Assembly: GCA_003550325.1 (NCBI GenBank)
Contig: QKWP01000036.1
Location: forward strand, 156,437 to 220,436
Origin: Gigaspora rosea
Lineage: Eukaryota > Glomeromycota > Glomeromycetes > Diversisporales > Gigasporaceae
DNA length: 64,000 nt
Direction of reading: 5' to 3'
The notes under the pieces are model-generated. The model worked only from the letters and a program-made list of their open reading frames with translations. It was not told where the DNA came from and did no database searches. Positions 34,986 through 46,185 of the stretch are shown here, piece by piece; within the stretch, counting starts at the first letter, position 1; each line of letters starts with the position of its first letter. The translations under genes and the position numbers were made by a program.

Positions 34986-35400
34986 TTATATACAATGTTT
35001 TCGCACCTGCCGCAGAACATAAAATCTGGTGTAACAAAATCAAAGTAACCGTTTTTTTATTAGTTAGGGTTAGGGTGGGTGGAGATTGTGTACGGGCAGA
35101 AGAAGGACCTTATAGTAAAATTTTGCAAGGAATTTTTTTTGCTAGAATCCGAAGAGTAGTTTCATATACTCAATTTTAAGTTATAGTAGTAAGTTAAAAA
35201 AATTTGCATTTCGTGTTACCCGAGCCGATCCGACAATTCGGATTCAGACCTTGGGTCAAACCGCGGAGTTTAGGAAATTATTTAGGTCGGATTTGCTCGG
35301 GTTACATAAAATGCATAATTTCTTGGCTTTTTGATCGTGTAACGTTACATCGGATCTTAAAATTTGATGGGAGAGCGACATATAACCTGATGCGATAAAT
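34986..35400. mobile_element. core-bearing MITE with a nested element
   Basis: AAATCTGGTGTAACAAAATC at the left faces GTTACATCGGATCTTAAAAT at the right. Between them are TTAGTTAGGGTTAGGGT (35059-35075) and the core TTTTGCAAGGAATTTTTTTT. The small element at 35219-35301 interrupts it. The outer limits are approximate. Confidence 0.6.
35219..35301. mobile_element. 83-bp TIR element, TTA duplication
   Basis: Ends CCCGAGCCGATCCGAC and GTCGGATTTGCTCGGG are flanked by TTA (35216-35218 and 35302-35304). The TTA duplication suggests a PIF/Harbinger-type origin. Removing it restores GTGTTACAT, which fits the host element. Confidence 0.75.
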
Positions 35401-35592
35401 AAGTTTACCCTTTGCCATTAATTTAATTTAAAAGAGATATAATTATACCAAAATTTTACAAGAATTTTGTTAGTATACAGAAAGTTGTTTCATGTTTATA
35501 TTATGAACAACTTTTTGGATTTTTACGTTAAGTTCACGTGAATATTTTTTGAACTACAAAATATCGCCATAAAAAAAAACGGACACGATTTT

Positions 35593-35769
35593 GACTCATT
35601 TTATTATGAAATTATAAAAAAGCTTTGGGTCTTTTTTGTAGTCCCTTTTCTTTTTATAGTTAGGTTAGAAATTAGTGTTAATATTTATAATAAAATTGTA
35701 TATGTGGATGTTAGTAGCTATTAGGGATTTAAATAGAGGCTCCAAAATTTCAGCATAGACGCCACAATG
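35593..35769. repeat. relative of the 21600 MITE
   Basis: CATTTTATTATGAAATTATA, ATAGTTAGGTTAGAAATTAG and AATTTCAGCATAGACGCCAC follow the interior and right end of 21600-21808. The left terminus is not recognisable. Confidence 0.7.
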
Positions 35770-35974
35770 ATTAAAGCAAACAAAATGAAATGTGATTACA
35801 CGGAGTATGTTAATAAATTGTATGTTTTCAACAGCCAATACATGCAAGCGAAATAAATCCATGCAAGTAAATAAATAATAAAATAATATTAATGCATAAT
35901 TTTAACTTAATTTGTATATATTTATTTGATGCATTAAAAAACACACTTAAGCATATTTATATTAGAATTTAATA

Positions 35975-36503
35975 ATTTTGCGCAAGTGCGCTGTAGCACA
36001 CCTCATATGATTTGGTATAACGTGAAATCAAAACAACCAAAGTAACACATTTTTTTGTTAGTTAGGGTTAGGTGAGGTTAAGATAGTGCATGAGCGAGAA
36101 GAGAGATTTTATAGTAAAATTTTGCAAGGAATTTTTTTGTTAGAACTAGTGTTCAAATCGTTAGTTGAAAAACTAACTAGTTGCTAACTTTCCAACTAAT
36201 TTGAAAAAATTTTAAACAACTAAACAACTAATCATTCAATTAATATAATTCCGAGATATTCCACTTAGTTGGGCTAATTCGTAATGATTTCTTGGATTTG
36301 ATTGGCTAATTATCTGAAAATGTCACGTGATATGAATAATCGATTAGTTGGCACTTTAGTTGGCAACTAGTTGATTAGCAAAATTTTTACTAGTTAGAAC
36401 ACGAAGAGTGGTTTCATGAGCAAAATTAAATATCGCTATTTTTTTCGACCTATGATATGATTGGTCTATCAAATGGATGCGTTACAACGAATATGCGCTA
36501 AAT
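35975..36503. mobile_element. core-bearing MITE with a nested insertion
   Basis: Left end TTTTGCGCAAGTGCGCTGTA and right end complement of GTTACAACGAATATGCGCTA. It contains TTAGTTAGGGTTAGG (36058) and the core TTTTGCAAGGAATTTTTTTG. A relative with intact interior is at 53783-54106. The core is interrupted at GTTAGAAC by 36147-36392. Confidence 0.75.
36147..36392. mobile_element. nested MITE, 8-bp duplication GTTAGAAC
   Basis: A 246-bp element starts TAGTGTTCAAATCG and ends TTTTTACTA, flanked by GTTAGAAC (36139-36146 and 36393-36400). Subterminal motifs TTAGTTG/CAACTAA repeat. Uninterrupted relatives of the host show GTTAGAGC followed by ACGAA at this place. Confidence 0.9.
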
Positions 36504-36509
36504 TGCATA

Positions 36510-37351
36510 AAATTTTATAGAAAGCTTATTTGTATATTTTGTAAAATAAATAATTTAAATTACAGTTTGTTTTGGGTAAAACCCCTATAAGTATTTTGTG
36601 ATTGACACAATAGTTGTGTATTACTTAAATAAAGTAATACGCATATAAATTCATAAACAAATTAATTAGTTAAGATCACGAGATGATACAGGATAGCTAT
36701 AAGTTTAAAGGAAATTATTACCGATTTACGATTATGCACACGATATATTTACGTATTCATAATTAAGGTACTGTTTTGTCCAATCAAATAATTAAGAATG
36801 GAAACACTCGTAATGGTCAGTTATTTTATTATATTTTGATTGTCTTTGTTATACAACGTGATACAACAGTTAATTTTCTGTTAGAAAAATTCGGTAGGAA
36901 ATTTTTCCTTGCATTATTCTGTTACAATATATAGTTTTGTTAAAAATTTCCTAAACTACAAATTCATTAAAACAATCACAAATCATAAACCACTCCAATT
37001 TAAAACATTATCACTATGAACAAATCAAAATTCGAGATCATGCGTACTTAACTGTTAAACCATAATGCCAATGGCGAAATTTTTATGTTGGTGACGCCAG
37101 GTCCTAAACAAACACGGATGCATAAATAACGTACCTAAATTTAAAATTTTTGTAGTAAATACTATATTACTACTATATCCAATTTATATATAAAAATAGA
37201 TATAAACGCACGTACCTGATATAACCTCAAAATTAAAGGTACATACGTACGTTCGCGTGTACTGGTTGACTCATGATACTGATACTGCGCCTTATACAAT
37301 ATTGTTAATCACATATCATGTCAAGTGAAGAAAACTTACAAAACATTAATA
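36510..37351. promoter_or_regulatory. 5' flank of the Sel1-kinase gene
   Basis: No gene or repeat pair stands out. Near 37205-37255 a small inverted pair GCACGTACCT / AGGTACATACGTACG occurs. An ATG at 37318 opens MSSEENLQNINNDH and stops at once; it resembles a lost N-terminus of the downstream gene, out of frame with it. Confidence 0.4.
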
Positions 37352-40300
37352 ATGATCATTAATGTATCGTGTATTGATGATTCACAAAATTTTCTAACTA
37401 GAATCATCAAGGAATTATGTGATCTGCATAATAAAGAAGTTATGAAAGGAAACCTTGCAGATTCAGTTCTCCACTCGATAAATCATCATATAGTAAACAA
37501 GCCACAACCCCCAGAAGAAATAATTAATTTATGTTTAAATAATCAAGAAAATCCGATTATTCAATCCAATCCTATAATTCAAAATATTCTTGCGTATTGC
37601 TATATACATGGAAAATGGGTTAAAAAGGATGAAAATAAAGCATTTTTTCATGTTAAAAAATCTGCAGAGATGGGAGATTCCATTGGAATAGCTAATCTCG
37701 GCTTTTGTTATGAAAATGGAATCGGCGTTGAAAAAAACAATCATGAAGCTTTTATTCTTTATCAAAAATCAGCGGAAATGAATGACTCATATGGGATCAT
37801 TTATCTTGGTGATTGTTATAAAAATGGAATTGGTATAGAAAAAGATAATAATAAAGCTTTCATATACTATAAGAAGTCAGCCGATATAAATCATGCAACT
37901 GGAATATTACAAGTTGGAAATTGTTACCTTGATGGAATAGGGGTTGAAAAAGATAAACATAAGGCACTCGAACATTTTCAGAGATCTGCGGAAATGGGTA
38001 ATGCCGATGCGATAAATAACCTTGGAGTTTGTTATCAAATTGGAATAGGAGTCGAAAAAGATGAACATAAGGCATTCGAATATTACCAAAAATCTGCGGA
38101 GATGGGTAATGCTGAAGGAATTTATTTGGTTGGAATTTGTTATCAAATTGGAATAGTAGGGGTTGAAAAAGATGAAAATAAGGCATTCGAACATTTTCAG
38201 AAATCTGCGGAAATGGGTAATGCAGATGCGATAAAAAACCTTGGAGCTTGTTATCAAGCTGGAATAGGTGTTGAAAAAGATGAACGTAAGGCATTTGAAT
38301 TTTACCAAAAATCTGCGGAGATGGGTAATGCTGATGCAATAAGAGAACTTGGATATTGTTATCTTTATGGAATATTAGGGGTTGAAGAAGATGAAAATAA
38401 AGCATTCGAACATTTTCAGAGATCTGCGGAAATGGGTAATGCCGATGCGATAAATAACCTTGGGGTTTGTTATCAAACTGGAATAGGAGTTGAAAAAGAT
38501 GAACATAAAGCATTTGAATATTACCAAAAATCTGCGGAGATGGGTAATGCTGAAGGAATTTATTTGGTTGGAATTTGTTATCAATTTGGAATAGTAGGGG
38601 TTGAAAAAGATGAAAATAAGGCATTCGAACATTTTCAGAAATCTGCGGAAATGGGTAATGTAGATGCGATAAATAACCTTGGAGCTTGTTATCAAGCTGG
38701 AATAGGTGTTGAAAAAGATGAATGTAAGGCATTTGAATATTACCAAAAATCTGCGGAGATGGGTAATGCTGAAGGAATATATTTTGTTGGAATTTGTTAT
38801 CAAACTGGAATAATAGGGGTTGAAAAAGATGAAAATAAGGCATTCGAACATTTTCAGAAATCTGCGGAGATGGGTAATGCCGATGCGATAAATTACCTTG
38901 GAGTTTGCTATCAAGCTGGAATAGGCGTTGAAAAAGATGAACATAAGGCATTTGAATACTACCAAAACTCTGCGGAGATGGGTAATGCTGAAGGAATATA
39001 TTTTGTTGGAATTTGTTATCAAACTGAAATAATAGGGGTTGAAAAAGATGAAAATAAGGCATTCGAATATTTTCAGAAATCTGCGGAGATGGGAAATACC
39101 GATGCAATAAATTATCTTGGAGCTTGTTATCGAGATGGAATAGGGGTCGAAAAAGATGAACACAAAGCATTCGAATATTACCAAAAATCCGCGGATATGG
39201 GTAATGTTGAAGGAATATATTTTGTTGGAATTTGTTATCAAAAGGGATTAGGAGTTGAAAAAGATGGGCATAAGGCATTCGAATATTATCAAAAATCTGC
39301 GGAGATGGGTAATGCCTATGCAATAAAAGACCTTGGAGATAGTTATCTTTATGGAATAGGGGTTGAAAAAGACGAACATAAGGCATTCGAATATTATCAG
39401 AAGTCTGCGGAGATGGGTAATGCTAACGGAATATATTTTGTTGGAATTTGTTATCAAGAGGGAATAGGAGTTGAAGAAGATGGACATAGGGCATTCGAAT
39501 ATTACCAGAAATCTGCGGAGATGAGTAATGCTGCCGCAATAGATAGACTTGGATATTGTTATTTTCACGAAATAGGAGTTGAAAAAGATGAAAACAAAGC
39601 ATTCAAATATTGCCAGAAATCTGCGGAAATGGGTTATGCCAATGCTATAAATCAAGTTGGTCAGTGTTATGAAAATGGAATAGGTGTTGAAAAAGATGAA
39701 CATAAAGCATTCGAATATTACCAGAAATCCGCAGAAATGGGTAATGCTGTTGGAATCAATTTTGTTGGATATTGTTATCGGCATGGAATAGGTGTTGAAA
39801 AAGATGAACATAAAGCATTCGAATATTACCAGAGTTCTGCGGAGATGGGTAATGCTGTTGGAATTTATTTTGCTGGATATTGTTATCGTTATGGAATAGG
39901 TGTTGAAAAAAATGAACATAAAGCATTCGAATATTACCAGAGATCTGCAGAGATGGGTAATGCCATTGCTATAAATAAAGTTGGTCAGTGTTATGAAAAT
40001 GGAATAGGAGTTGAAAAAGATGGGCATAAGGCATTCGAATATTATCAAAAATCTGCGGAAATGGGTAATGCCAGTGCTATAAATCAAGTTGGTAATTGTT
40101 ATGCAAATGGAATAGGAGTTGAAAAAGATGACCATAAGGCATTCGAATATTATCAAAAATCTGCGGAGATGGGTGATACCTTTGCAATAAATAACCTTGC
40201 ATATTTTTATTTGCATGGAATAGGAGTTGAAAAGGATGTACATAAGACACTTGAATACTATCAGAAATCTGCGGAGATGGGTAATGCCATTGCGATAAAT

Positions 40301-41726
40301 AGCCTTGGAAATTGTTATATATGTGGAATGGGAGTTGAAAATGATGAGCGTAAAGCACTCGAATATTACCATAAATCTGCAGAGATGGGACTTGCCATGG
40401 CGATGAATAACCTTGGACATTGTTATCGAACTGGAATCGGAACACAAATAGATATTCAAAAAGCCAATCATTGGTTCCAAAAAGAAAGAGACCATTATCA
40501 GGAAATGATAAAATCAACACATGAAGATCTTGAGATTGATGATATTGTAAAAAATTTATTAGAAGATAAAAGATATCAATTAATATGGATTCCTTATGAC
40601 GAATTTAAAGATATCGAAGAAATAGGAAAAGGTGGATTTGCTACTGTGTATAGTGCAGGATGGACAAAAAGAGATAACGAAGGGTATGCAACTCATAGAT
40701 TCGCAATAAAAAAGATTCATAATCAAGAATATTTAAATGAATATTTAAATGAGGTATTTATTTATTAATGTCATACAGTATTGTTTGTTTTTTTTTTATT
40801 TGCTAATGTATTTTTAAAAGTTAAAAGCATATTGCGAAGTTGGATACGAGAATCAATCATTTTTAAAATGCTATGGAATATCAAAAGATAAAAAAGGAAA
40901 TTATGTTCTTGTCTTACAATATGCTATGATGGGTTCTTTATGTGAAAATCTCGGTAAAATATCGCAAATGAAGTGGAAATATAGGTTAAGTTTGTTGCTT
41001 AGTATAAGTTATGATCTCAAAGCGATTCATTCCCAAGGTCTTATTCATCGAGATTTACATAGCGGCAATATTTTGCAAGATAATTTACATAGCGCGTACA
41101 TTACTGATTTAGGGCTTTCTATTCAATGTCTTAACCAAAAAACTGATAAGGTTTTTGGGGTTATACCTTATGTTGCACCTGAGATTTTGAATAGCCAACC
41201 GTTTACTCAAGCTGCAGATATTTATGCTTTTGGAGTAATCATGTCGGAGATATCAAATGGACAAAGACCTTTCGATGGTGAGCCATTAAATGAATATCTC
41301 GCAATGAAAATATGTAATGGATTGCGGCCTAATTTTGCTCCTGGGACTCCTGATTGCTACATTAAATTAGCAACTAGATGCATGGATTCCGATCCAAATA
41401 AAAGACCTACTGCTGAAGAAATTATTTTAATAATCAAAAATTGGCACAATGATATCAGTTCTGAAAACTTATATAGTGAAAACGATACTGCTGAAAAAAT
41501 TATTTTAATAATCAAAAATTGGCATAATGATATCAGCTCTGAAAACTTGGATAGTAAAGAACAGTTTTTAATTGCTGATCAGGTTGCTATTATACGTTCA
41601 ATTTTGCAAATACATCAGAATAATATGTACATCTCAAAGCCCATCAACGTGCGAGAAATCACCAAACTTTTATCAGAGGTGGTCATTACTAGTAAACCAG
41701 TAGATATAGTTGAAATCCCTGAGTGA
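37352..41726 (+). CDS. Sel1-repeat protein kinase, 1435 aa
   Basis: Two exons, 37352-40753 and 40821-41726, join across a 67-nt intron (GTATTT...TTAAAAG, with TGCTAAT as likely branch site) to give NEYLNE/LKAYCEVGYENQ. Residues about 76-1049 are 27 Sel1-like repeats of 36-37 aa (INNLGVCYQTGIGVEKDEHK then AFEYYQKSAEMGN), predicted to form an alpha-solenoid that binds proteins. From about residue 1080 comes a kinase domain: glycine loop GKGGFATV, FAIKK lysine, HRDLHSGNIL at about 1209, DLG in place of DFG, VAPEI and DIYAFGVIMSE. All key catalytic residues are present, so it is probably active; the sequence fits the TKL-like kinases expanded in Glomeromycotina. The tail has a tandem copy of IILIIKNWHNDISSENL. 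I chose the ATG at 37352 as the first in-frame Met; the frame is open upstream to 37325 without another ATG. Substrate and pathway are unknown. Confidence 0.88.
37577..40500 (+). repeat. 108-bp coding tandem array (27 Sel1 units)
   Basis: Units 4-15 alternate between two types. Type A has 36 aa (GIGVEKDEHKAFEYYQ). Type B is mostly 37 aa, with one extra residue (GIVGVEKDENKAFEHFQ). This gives a higher-order unit of about 219 bp repeated roughly six times. Units 16-27 are mostly type A. The long open frames on the minus strand through this array are periodic shadows. Confidence 0.9.
41408..41560 (+). repeat. tandem duplication in the kinase tail
   Basis: About 78 bp encoding AEEIILIIKNWHNDISSENL is repeated directly as AEKIILIIKNWHNDISSENL. 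The duplication keeps the frame and lengthens the C-terminal lobe helix region. Confidence 0.85.
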
Positions 41727-42170
41727 TTTGTTTGAGTGATCTTTTTTTGTAGTGGATATCTGAGTCCGCGAAATTCATGTAATTGTAATTTATTTATATT
41801 TGGTTTTCTTATTATTTTTTAGTTCTTTCAAATTTTACAATATTTGATGCTTGCTCACCATAGAATAAATTTTATCAACTTGTCTTAAATTAAAAATTTC
41901 AATATATACTTTTTTTGTTTTGTTTTGTTTTGTTTGTTTTTGATTAATTTCAACTGAGGCGAATTATTCTAATGGATTTCGCGGCATATGATAAGTTACG
42001 GATATGATGTAGCAAAATCCTTTGATTCCATTACTCTATAGCAAAAAATCAGTGCCGTAATGTTATAACTTTGCCTTTTGAAAAAAGTAATGCAGGATTT
42101 AATAGAATTTACAGAATTTAAAAAATTAACCGTATTATACGACTTCCGTATTTTATATACGGGGTATGAT
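41727..42170. other. 3' flank of the Sel1-kinase gene
   Basis: Contains a TTTTG simple repeat at 41910-41940 and otherwise nothing recognised. Confidence 0.5.
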
Positions 42171-42175
42171 TAGTG

Positions 42176-42295
42176 ATGCTTGACGAAATGACGAAACCTG
42201 ACGAAACCATAAGTTTCGTCATTGACGAAACTTGACGAAACTTATGGTTTCGTCATTTCGTCAAGGCAAAATTAGTTTCGCCAGGCTTCTATAGG
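42176..42295. repeat. GACGAAA-repeat MITE
   Basis: GATGCTTGACGAAATGACGA begins a cluster of GACGAAA/TTTCGTC motifs folded around AACCATAAGTTTCGTC and AAACTTATGGTTTCGTC. Relative of 27062-27220. Confidence 0.6.
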
Positions 42296-42386
42296 TATGA
42301 TATGGAATTGATCAAGAATATAATCATATGAGTGTTTGAGAGTGAAAACTTGGAATGATCCATTATGATCAGTGGATGGCACTATA

Positions 42387-42603
42387 CATGTGTGCCTAAG
42401 TTGGTTTTGAAAAATAGTATTTTCGGCAAACATTTCGGCATTGTTAAATTTTTATATGATCAATTTTGATAAAAAGAGTTCAAAAATTTCGGCAATAATT
42501 TCGGCAAATATGAAAAATTAATTTCGGCATTATATAGATTAATTTCGGCTGTCTAAATGCCATAATTACTTTTTTATTAAGATGGGCAATTTAGGCACAC
42601 TTG
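42387..42603. mobile_element. MITE with TTTCGGCA motifs, TA duplication
   Basis: Ends CATGTGTGCCTAAGTTG and complement of CAATTTAGGCACACTTG are flanked by TA. Six ATTTCGGC motifs recur inside, all in one direction. Confidence 0.75.
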
Positions 42604-42831
42604 TATAGATGGTACGGTCTTCGTAAAGACTGAGGCTGGACAGTAAACGATCGAAGACCGAATGATTTTCAGTCCTTGGTCCGAAATCGTCTGGTCCTGG
42701 TCCTGATTATGGTCCAACAATGACTAATAATACTTACTAATAAATAAATTGGTAAATTACGTGGGATGATCGAAAGTTTTGAACCTAGATCCATATCTCA
42801 GTTATTTTTAAAGATAGCTTTAAAAATAATG

Positions 42832-42953
42832 TCAGGGATGATGCTGAAATTTGGATGATCGTGAACTTAATGCATTTGATTGGTTAGGGTTAGGGTGATC
42901 AGCCAATGGGTTTTTGGATTTCACGACCATCAAATTTCAGCATCATCCCCAAC
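42832..42953. mobile_element. 122-bp relative of the 21600 MITE
   Basis: Ends GGGATGATGCTGAAATTTG and CAAATTTCAGCATCATCCCC with inward extension (GATCGTGAA / TTCACGACC). The middle has GGTTAGGGTTAGGGTGA. Target duplication is not clear. Confidence 0.75.
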
Positions 42954-43823
42954 AAATACATATATAGTGGTTATAATGAACATATAAAAAAGGGTGTTAT
43001 TTTATGGCGACACGTCGCTGCAACGATCTCGTGATCGACCAATAAAAGTCGAACACGTACTTTTTATTCTTGGAACCAGTTTTATATTTCATATGTTAAA
43101 ACCGATTAAAACGGATTTAATATATGAAAATAAAACCAATTCCAAACTCTAATTATTTTTTTTACTTTTTAATTAGCGGCTGCTATTCACATACCCCAAA
43201 TTTGCTATTCTTACTTACCCCCTGTAAATTAAAATATTTAAAAATTTTTTCAAATTTTGAGCAAAGATATCCTGACAACCACCAAATCAAATTTGATGAA
43301 CATTTTTTATATGGGTTCTAAAGATCATAGAATTCAAAGAAAAAATTTTATTGAATTTGACTTGGTGGTTGTCAAGATATTTTTGTTCAAAGTTTCAAAA
43401 AATTCAACCCAATTATCAAAATAGAACTGCACCAAAAATTTTCAAACTTTGTGTGAAGATATCTCAGCAACCATATAGTCACGTTCGATAATATTTTTTT
43501 TTCTTAGAATTCTTTGAATCTATAGAATTCAATTAAAAAAAATCATTGAATTTGACTTTGTAGTTGTTAAGATATCTTTACTCAAAATCTAAAAAAATTT
43601 TGGTTCAGCTTTTATTTAGATAGATACATGTATTTTGAATTTTTTCAAACTTTGAGTTATGATATCTAGACAATTAAATTCAATAAACTTTTTTTCAATG
43701 AATTCTATGAGTTATAGAGTTCAAAAAAAAAGTTTATCAAATTTATTTAACTTAGTGGTTATCAAAATATCTTTGCTCAAAATTTGAAAAAATTTTGGCA
43801 CAACTTCTATTTTGATAGATCAA

Positions 43824-45069
43824 GAATGGTAAATGACCTGGTCATTTGCCATTTTTTAAATGACCTCAAATGACCTCAAAATGACTAGTCATTTGAGGTT
43901 ATTCAAAATTTGGGTTATTTGAAAATGACTCATAACCAAATGACTATAATCATTTTTAAATGACTGGGGTTATTTGGTCATTAGGTCGTTTTACATATAG
44001 TTAATATCCTACCAATCACATCAATTATTAATTGGCATGCTATTTGTAAATTCAATATGTTTTATATAATTTTGTAATCAGTAAATTAGTATTCATTAAC
44101 TTTTTTTTAAAAAAAAAGTAAATATATGGAGTGCTCCGTATTAAAAGGTCCCATTTTTACATTTATCTCATTTTGAGATAATTGAGTTTAACCATTTGTT
44201 TTGATTTTCGGACTGATTCGGGATTAATTAAATTTCACGATTTTGATTGGTTAAAGAAGGCAGGTGACTATCGGATAATCTCGTGACGTGTTGGCTCTAC
44301 GCAGCCTCATGTAATTTTTCTTTTTAAATTATCTTGATTTTTTATTATGCAAATCAACTTTTATTAATAATTGAAAAATATCAATTATGTCAAAATTTAC
44401 ATGAATTTAATAAAAACTCATTTTTCAAAAAATTGTAAAAATGGGCCCTTTTAATACGGAGCACTCCATATTATCTTTTGTCTAGTGTTTTTTCTAATTA
44501 CTTTATATCTAATATAATTCAATTGGATTGTTGATTTATAACAGGTATGGTAAATGACTTAGTTATTTAGCCAAATGCAAATACTACTTATTTGTTAGTC
44601 ATTTGGGGTCATCAGTAGTATTGGCAAATAGAACAATCAAATAAAAGCTTGATTTTTTGTTTTATATTAAAAAAAATTGCTTCTTAATAATTTATAATTA
44701 TTTAAATATATATTGTTAGACCATTAGTAAAGTAATAAATTTAAAATATTTTTATATTTAATTAGCAAAATTTAATATTAAAATTTACAATTGAAAAATA
44801 AAAAAAGTGAATAGAATTAGAGGCCAATAGAACAAATATAGTAAACATGACAATTCTGATCATTAGATGTAATAATATTTATTGAATAGCATCTAGCAAT
44901 ATTTCATTTTACAAAAAAACTATAATCAATTATGATTGGCTAAAGTTATTGGATAATCAATTAACCAGAGTTAAATAACCTTCTAAGTTATTTAAGCTAA
45001 AAAATGACCAATGACTAGACATTTGTTATTTGAGTCATTTGGGTCATTTAAAGTTATTTACTATCCCTA
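43824..45069. mobile_element. hAT-like element with AAATGACC motifs
   Basis: Ends AATGGTAAATGACC and complement of AGTTATTTACTATCCCT. Tens of AAATGAC/GTCATTT motifs crowd both ends (43830-43990, 44550-44620, 44990-45060). It contains the element at 44127-44468. Confidence 0.6.
44127..44468. mobile_element. Tc1/mariner-type MITE, TA duplication
   Basis: Inverted ends of about 35 bp, TGGAGTGCTCCGTATTAAAA and TTTTAATACGGAGCACTCCA, flanked by TA. The first 12 bp are themselves near-palindromic. No coding frame. Confidence 0.85.
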
Positions 45070-45508
45070 TAATAGATAGTCTGAATTTTTTAAAACTTTG
45101 AACAAAGATATCTTGACAACCACCAAGTCAAATTCAATAAAAATTTTTTTTGAATTCTATATATTAGTAGAATCTATATAAAAAATGTTAATTAAATTTT
45201 ACTCAGTAGTTGTTGGGATATCTTTGTTCAAATTTTGAAAAAAATTAAAATTTTGATTTATAGAGATACAAATAGCATATTTGAAAGTATGAATAGCAGC
45301 CACTATTATTTAATTGTTTAATTTATTTTTTTAATTTATTTTTTAATTTATTTAGTTTATTTTTTAATTTATTTATTTATTTTTAATTTATTTTTTTTTT
45401 AATTTATTTAATTTATTTTTTTAATTAGCAAAATGTCAATACTATGCAACCCTATATAATCAACCAATCATTTTTGAAATTGGTGATCATATATATAAAC
45501 AATTATTG

Positions 45509-45680
45509 TCGTAGCTGAAGCTAAAAATAGCTAAAGCTAGAAATTAGAAATCTTGATTTAAAAATATAAGCCCTACCAAAATCCACTTATACTCTTTTAA
45601 TAATAAACCAAAAAATTTTTAAAAATTTTATATTAAAAAATTAAAATTTTGAGCTTTAGCTATTTCTAGCTTCAGCCACA
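45509..45680. mobile_element. MITE with 10-bp direct flanks
   Basis: Ends TCGTAGCTGAAGCTAAAAAT and complement of TAGCTTCAGCCACA. ACAATTATTG flanks it on both sides (45499-45508, 45681-45690). A 9-10 bp duplication suggests a Mutator-type origin. Confidence 0.75.
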
Positions 45681-45850
45681 ACAATTATTGTGTTTTTTCT
45701 TCTTCTTCTTCTAAACCAAAGTTATTTTGGAGTTTGCCTCACCATTTTGAAACTAATTTTTTTTTTGTAAATTTTTTTGGTTTATTTTTTTCTTGTCTTT
45801 TTTGTTATCAAGTTATATTTTTTTTTTTAGGTTAAAGATATCTTGAATTA

Positions 45851-46130
45851 TCATAGGTTTCCAAAAATAAGCTATCTCCAAAAGAAGCTACCCCAGATTT
45901 TCAGAAAAATTTTTAAAGAAATCGTTAACAGTCACTACATATAAAACTTTTTTTTACTATGTAAACTCAAAAGTTCAATTAAATAAATTTGCTCAGCGCA
46001 ACGAAATACATTTACAATAAAAAATTTTATAGCATTTGGACAACTTTTATTAGTACGTTTTTCAATTTTTCGAAAAATTTAACAATCCGAAAATAAGCTA
46101 CCCTATGTTTTTTGTGTAACAGAAACTTAT
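45851..46130. repeat. truncated relative of the 15573 MITE
   Basis: CCAAAAATAAGCTATCTCCA, AAACTCAAAAGTTCAATTAA and CGAAAATAAGCTACCC follow 15573-15884 and 55867-56182. The right end is lost. Confidence 0.65.
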
Positions 46131-46185
46131 ATCAAAGATATCTCTATAAGTTCTTGACCAAATTTGATAAAAATTTTTTATTTAA

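Larger units (their letters stand above)
43175..45304. mobile_element. TIR element made of palindromic units
   Basis: Ends AGCGGCTGCTATTCACATAC and complement of ATGAATAGCAGCCACT. Inside, a palindromic unit of about 200 bp (AAGATATCCTGACAACCACC facing GGTGGTTGTCAAGATATTTT) is repeated at 43245-43400, 43445-43600, 43655-43800 and 45080-45260. The MITE at 43824-45069 splits the array. Confidence 0.7.

Noticed and set aside
37860-40495. Long open frames on the minus strand through the Sel1 array
   Set aside because: They follow the 108-bp period of the plus-strand repeats, have no start context or domain, and vanish outside the array.
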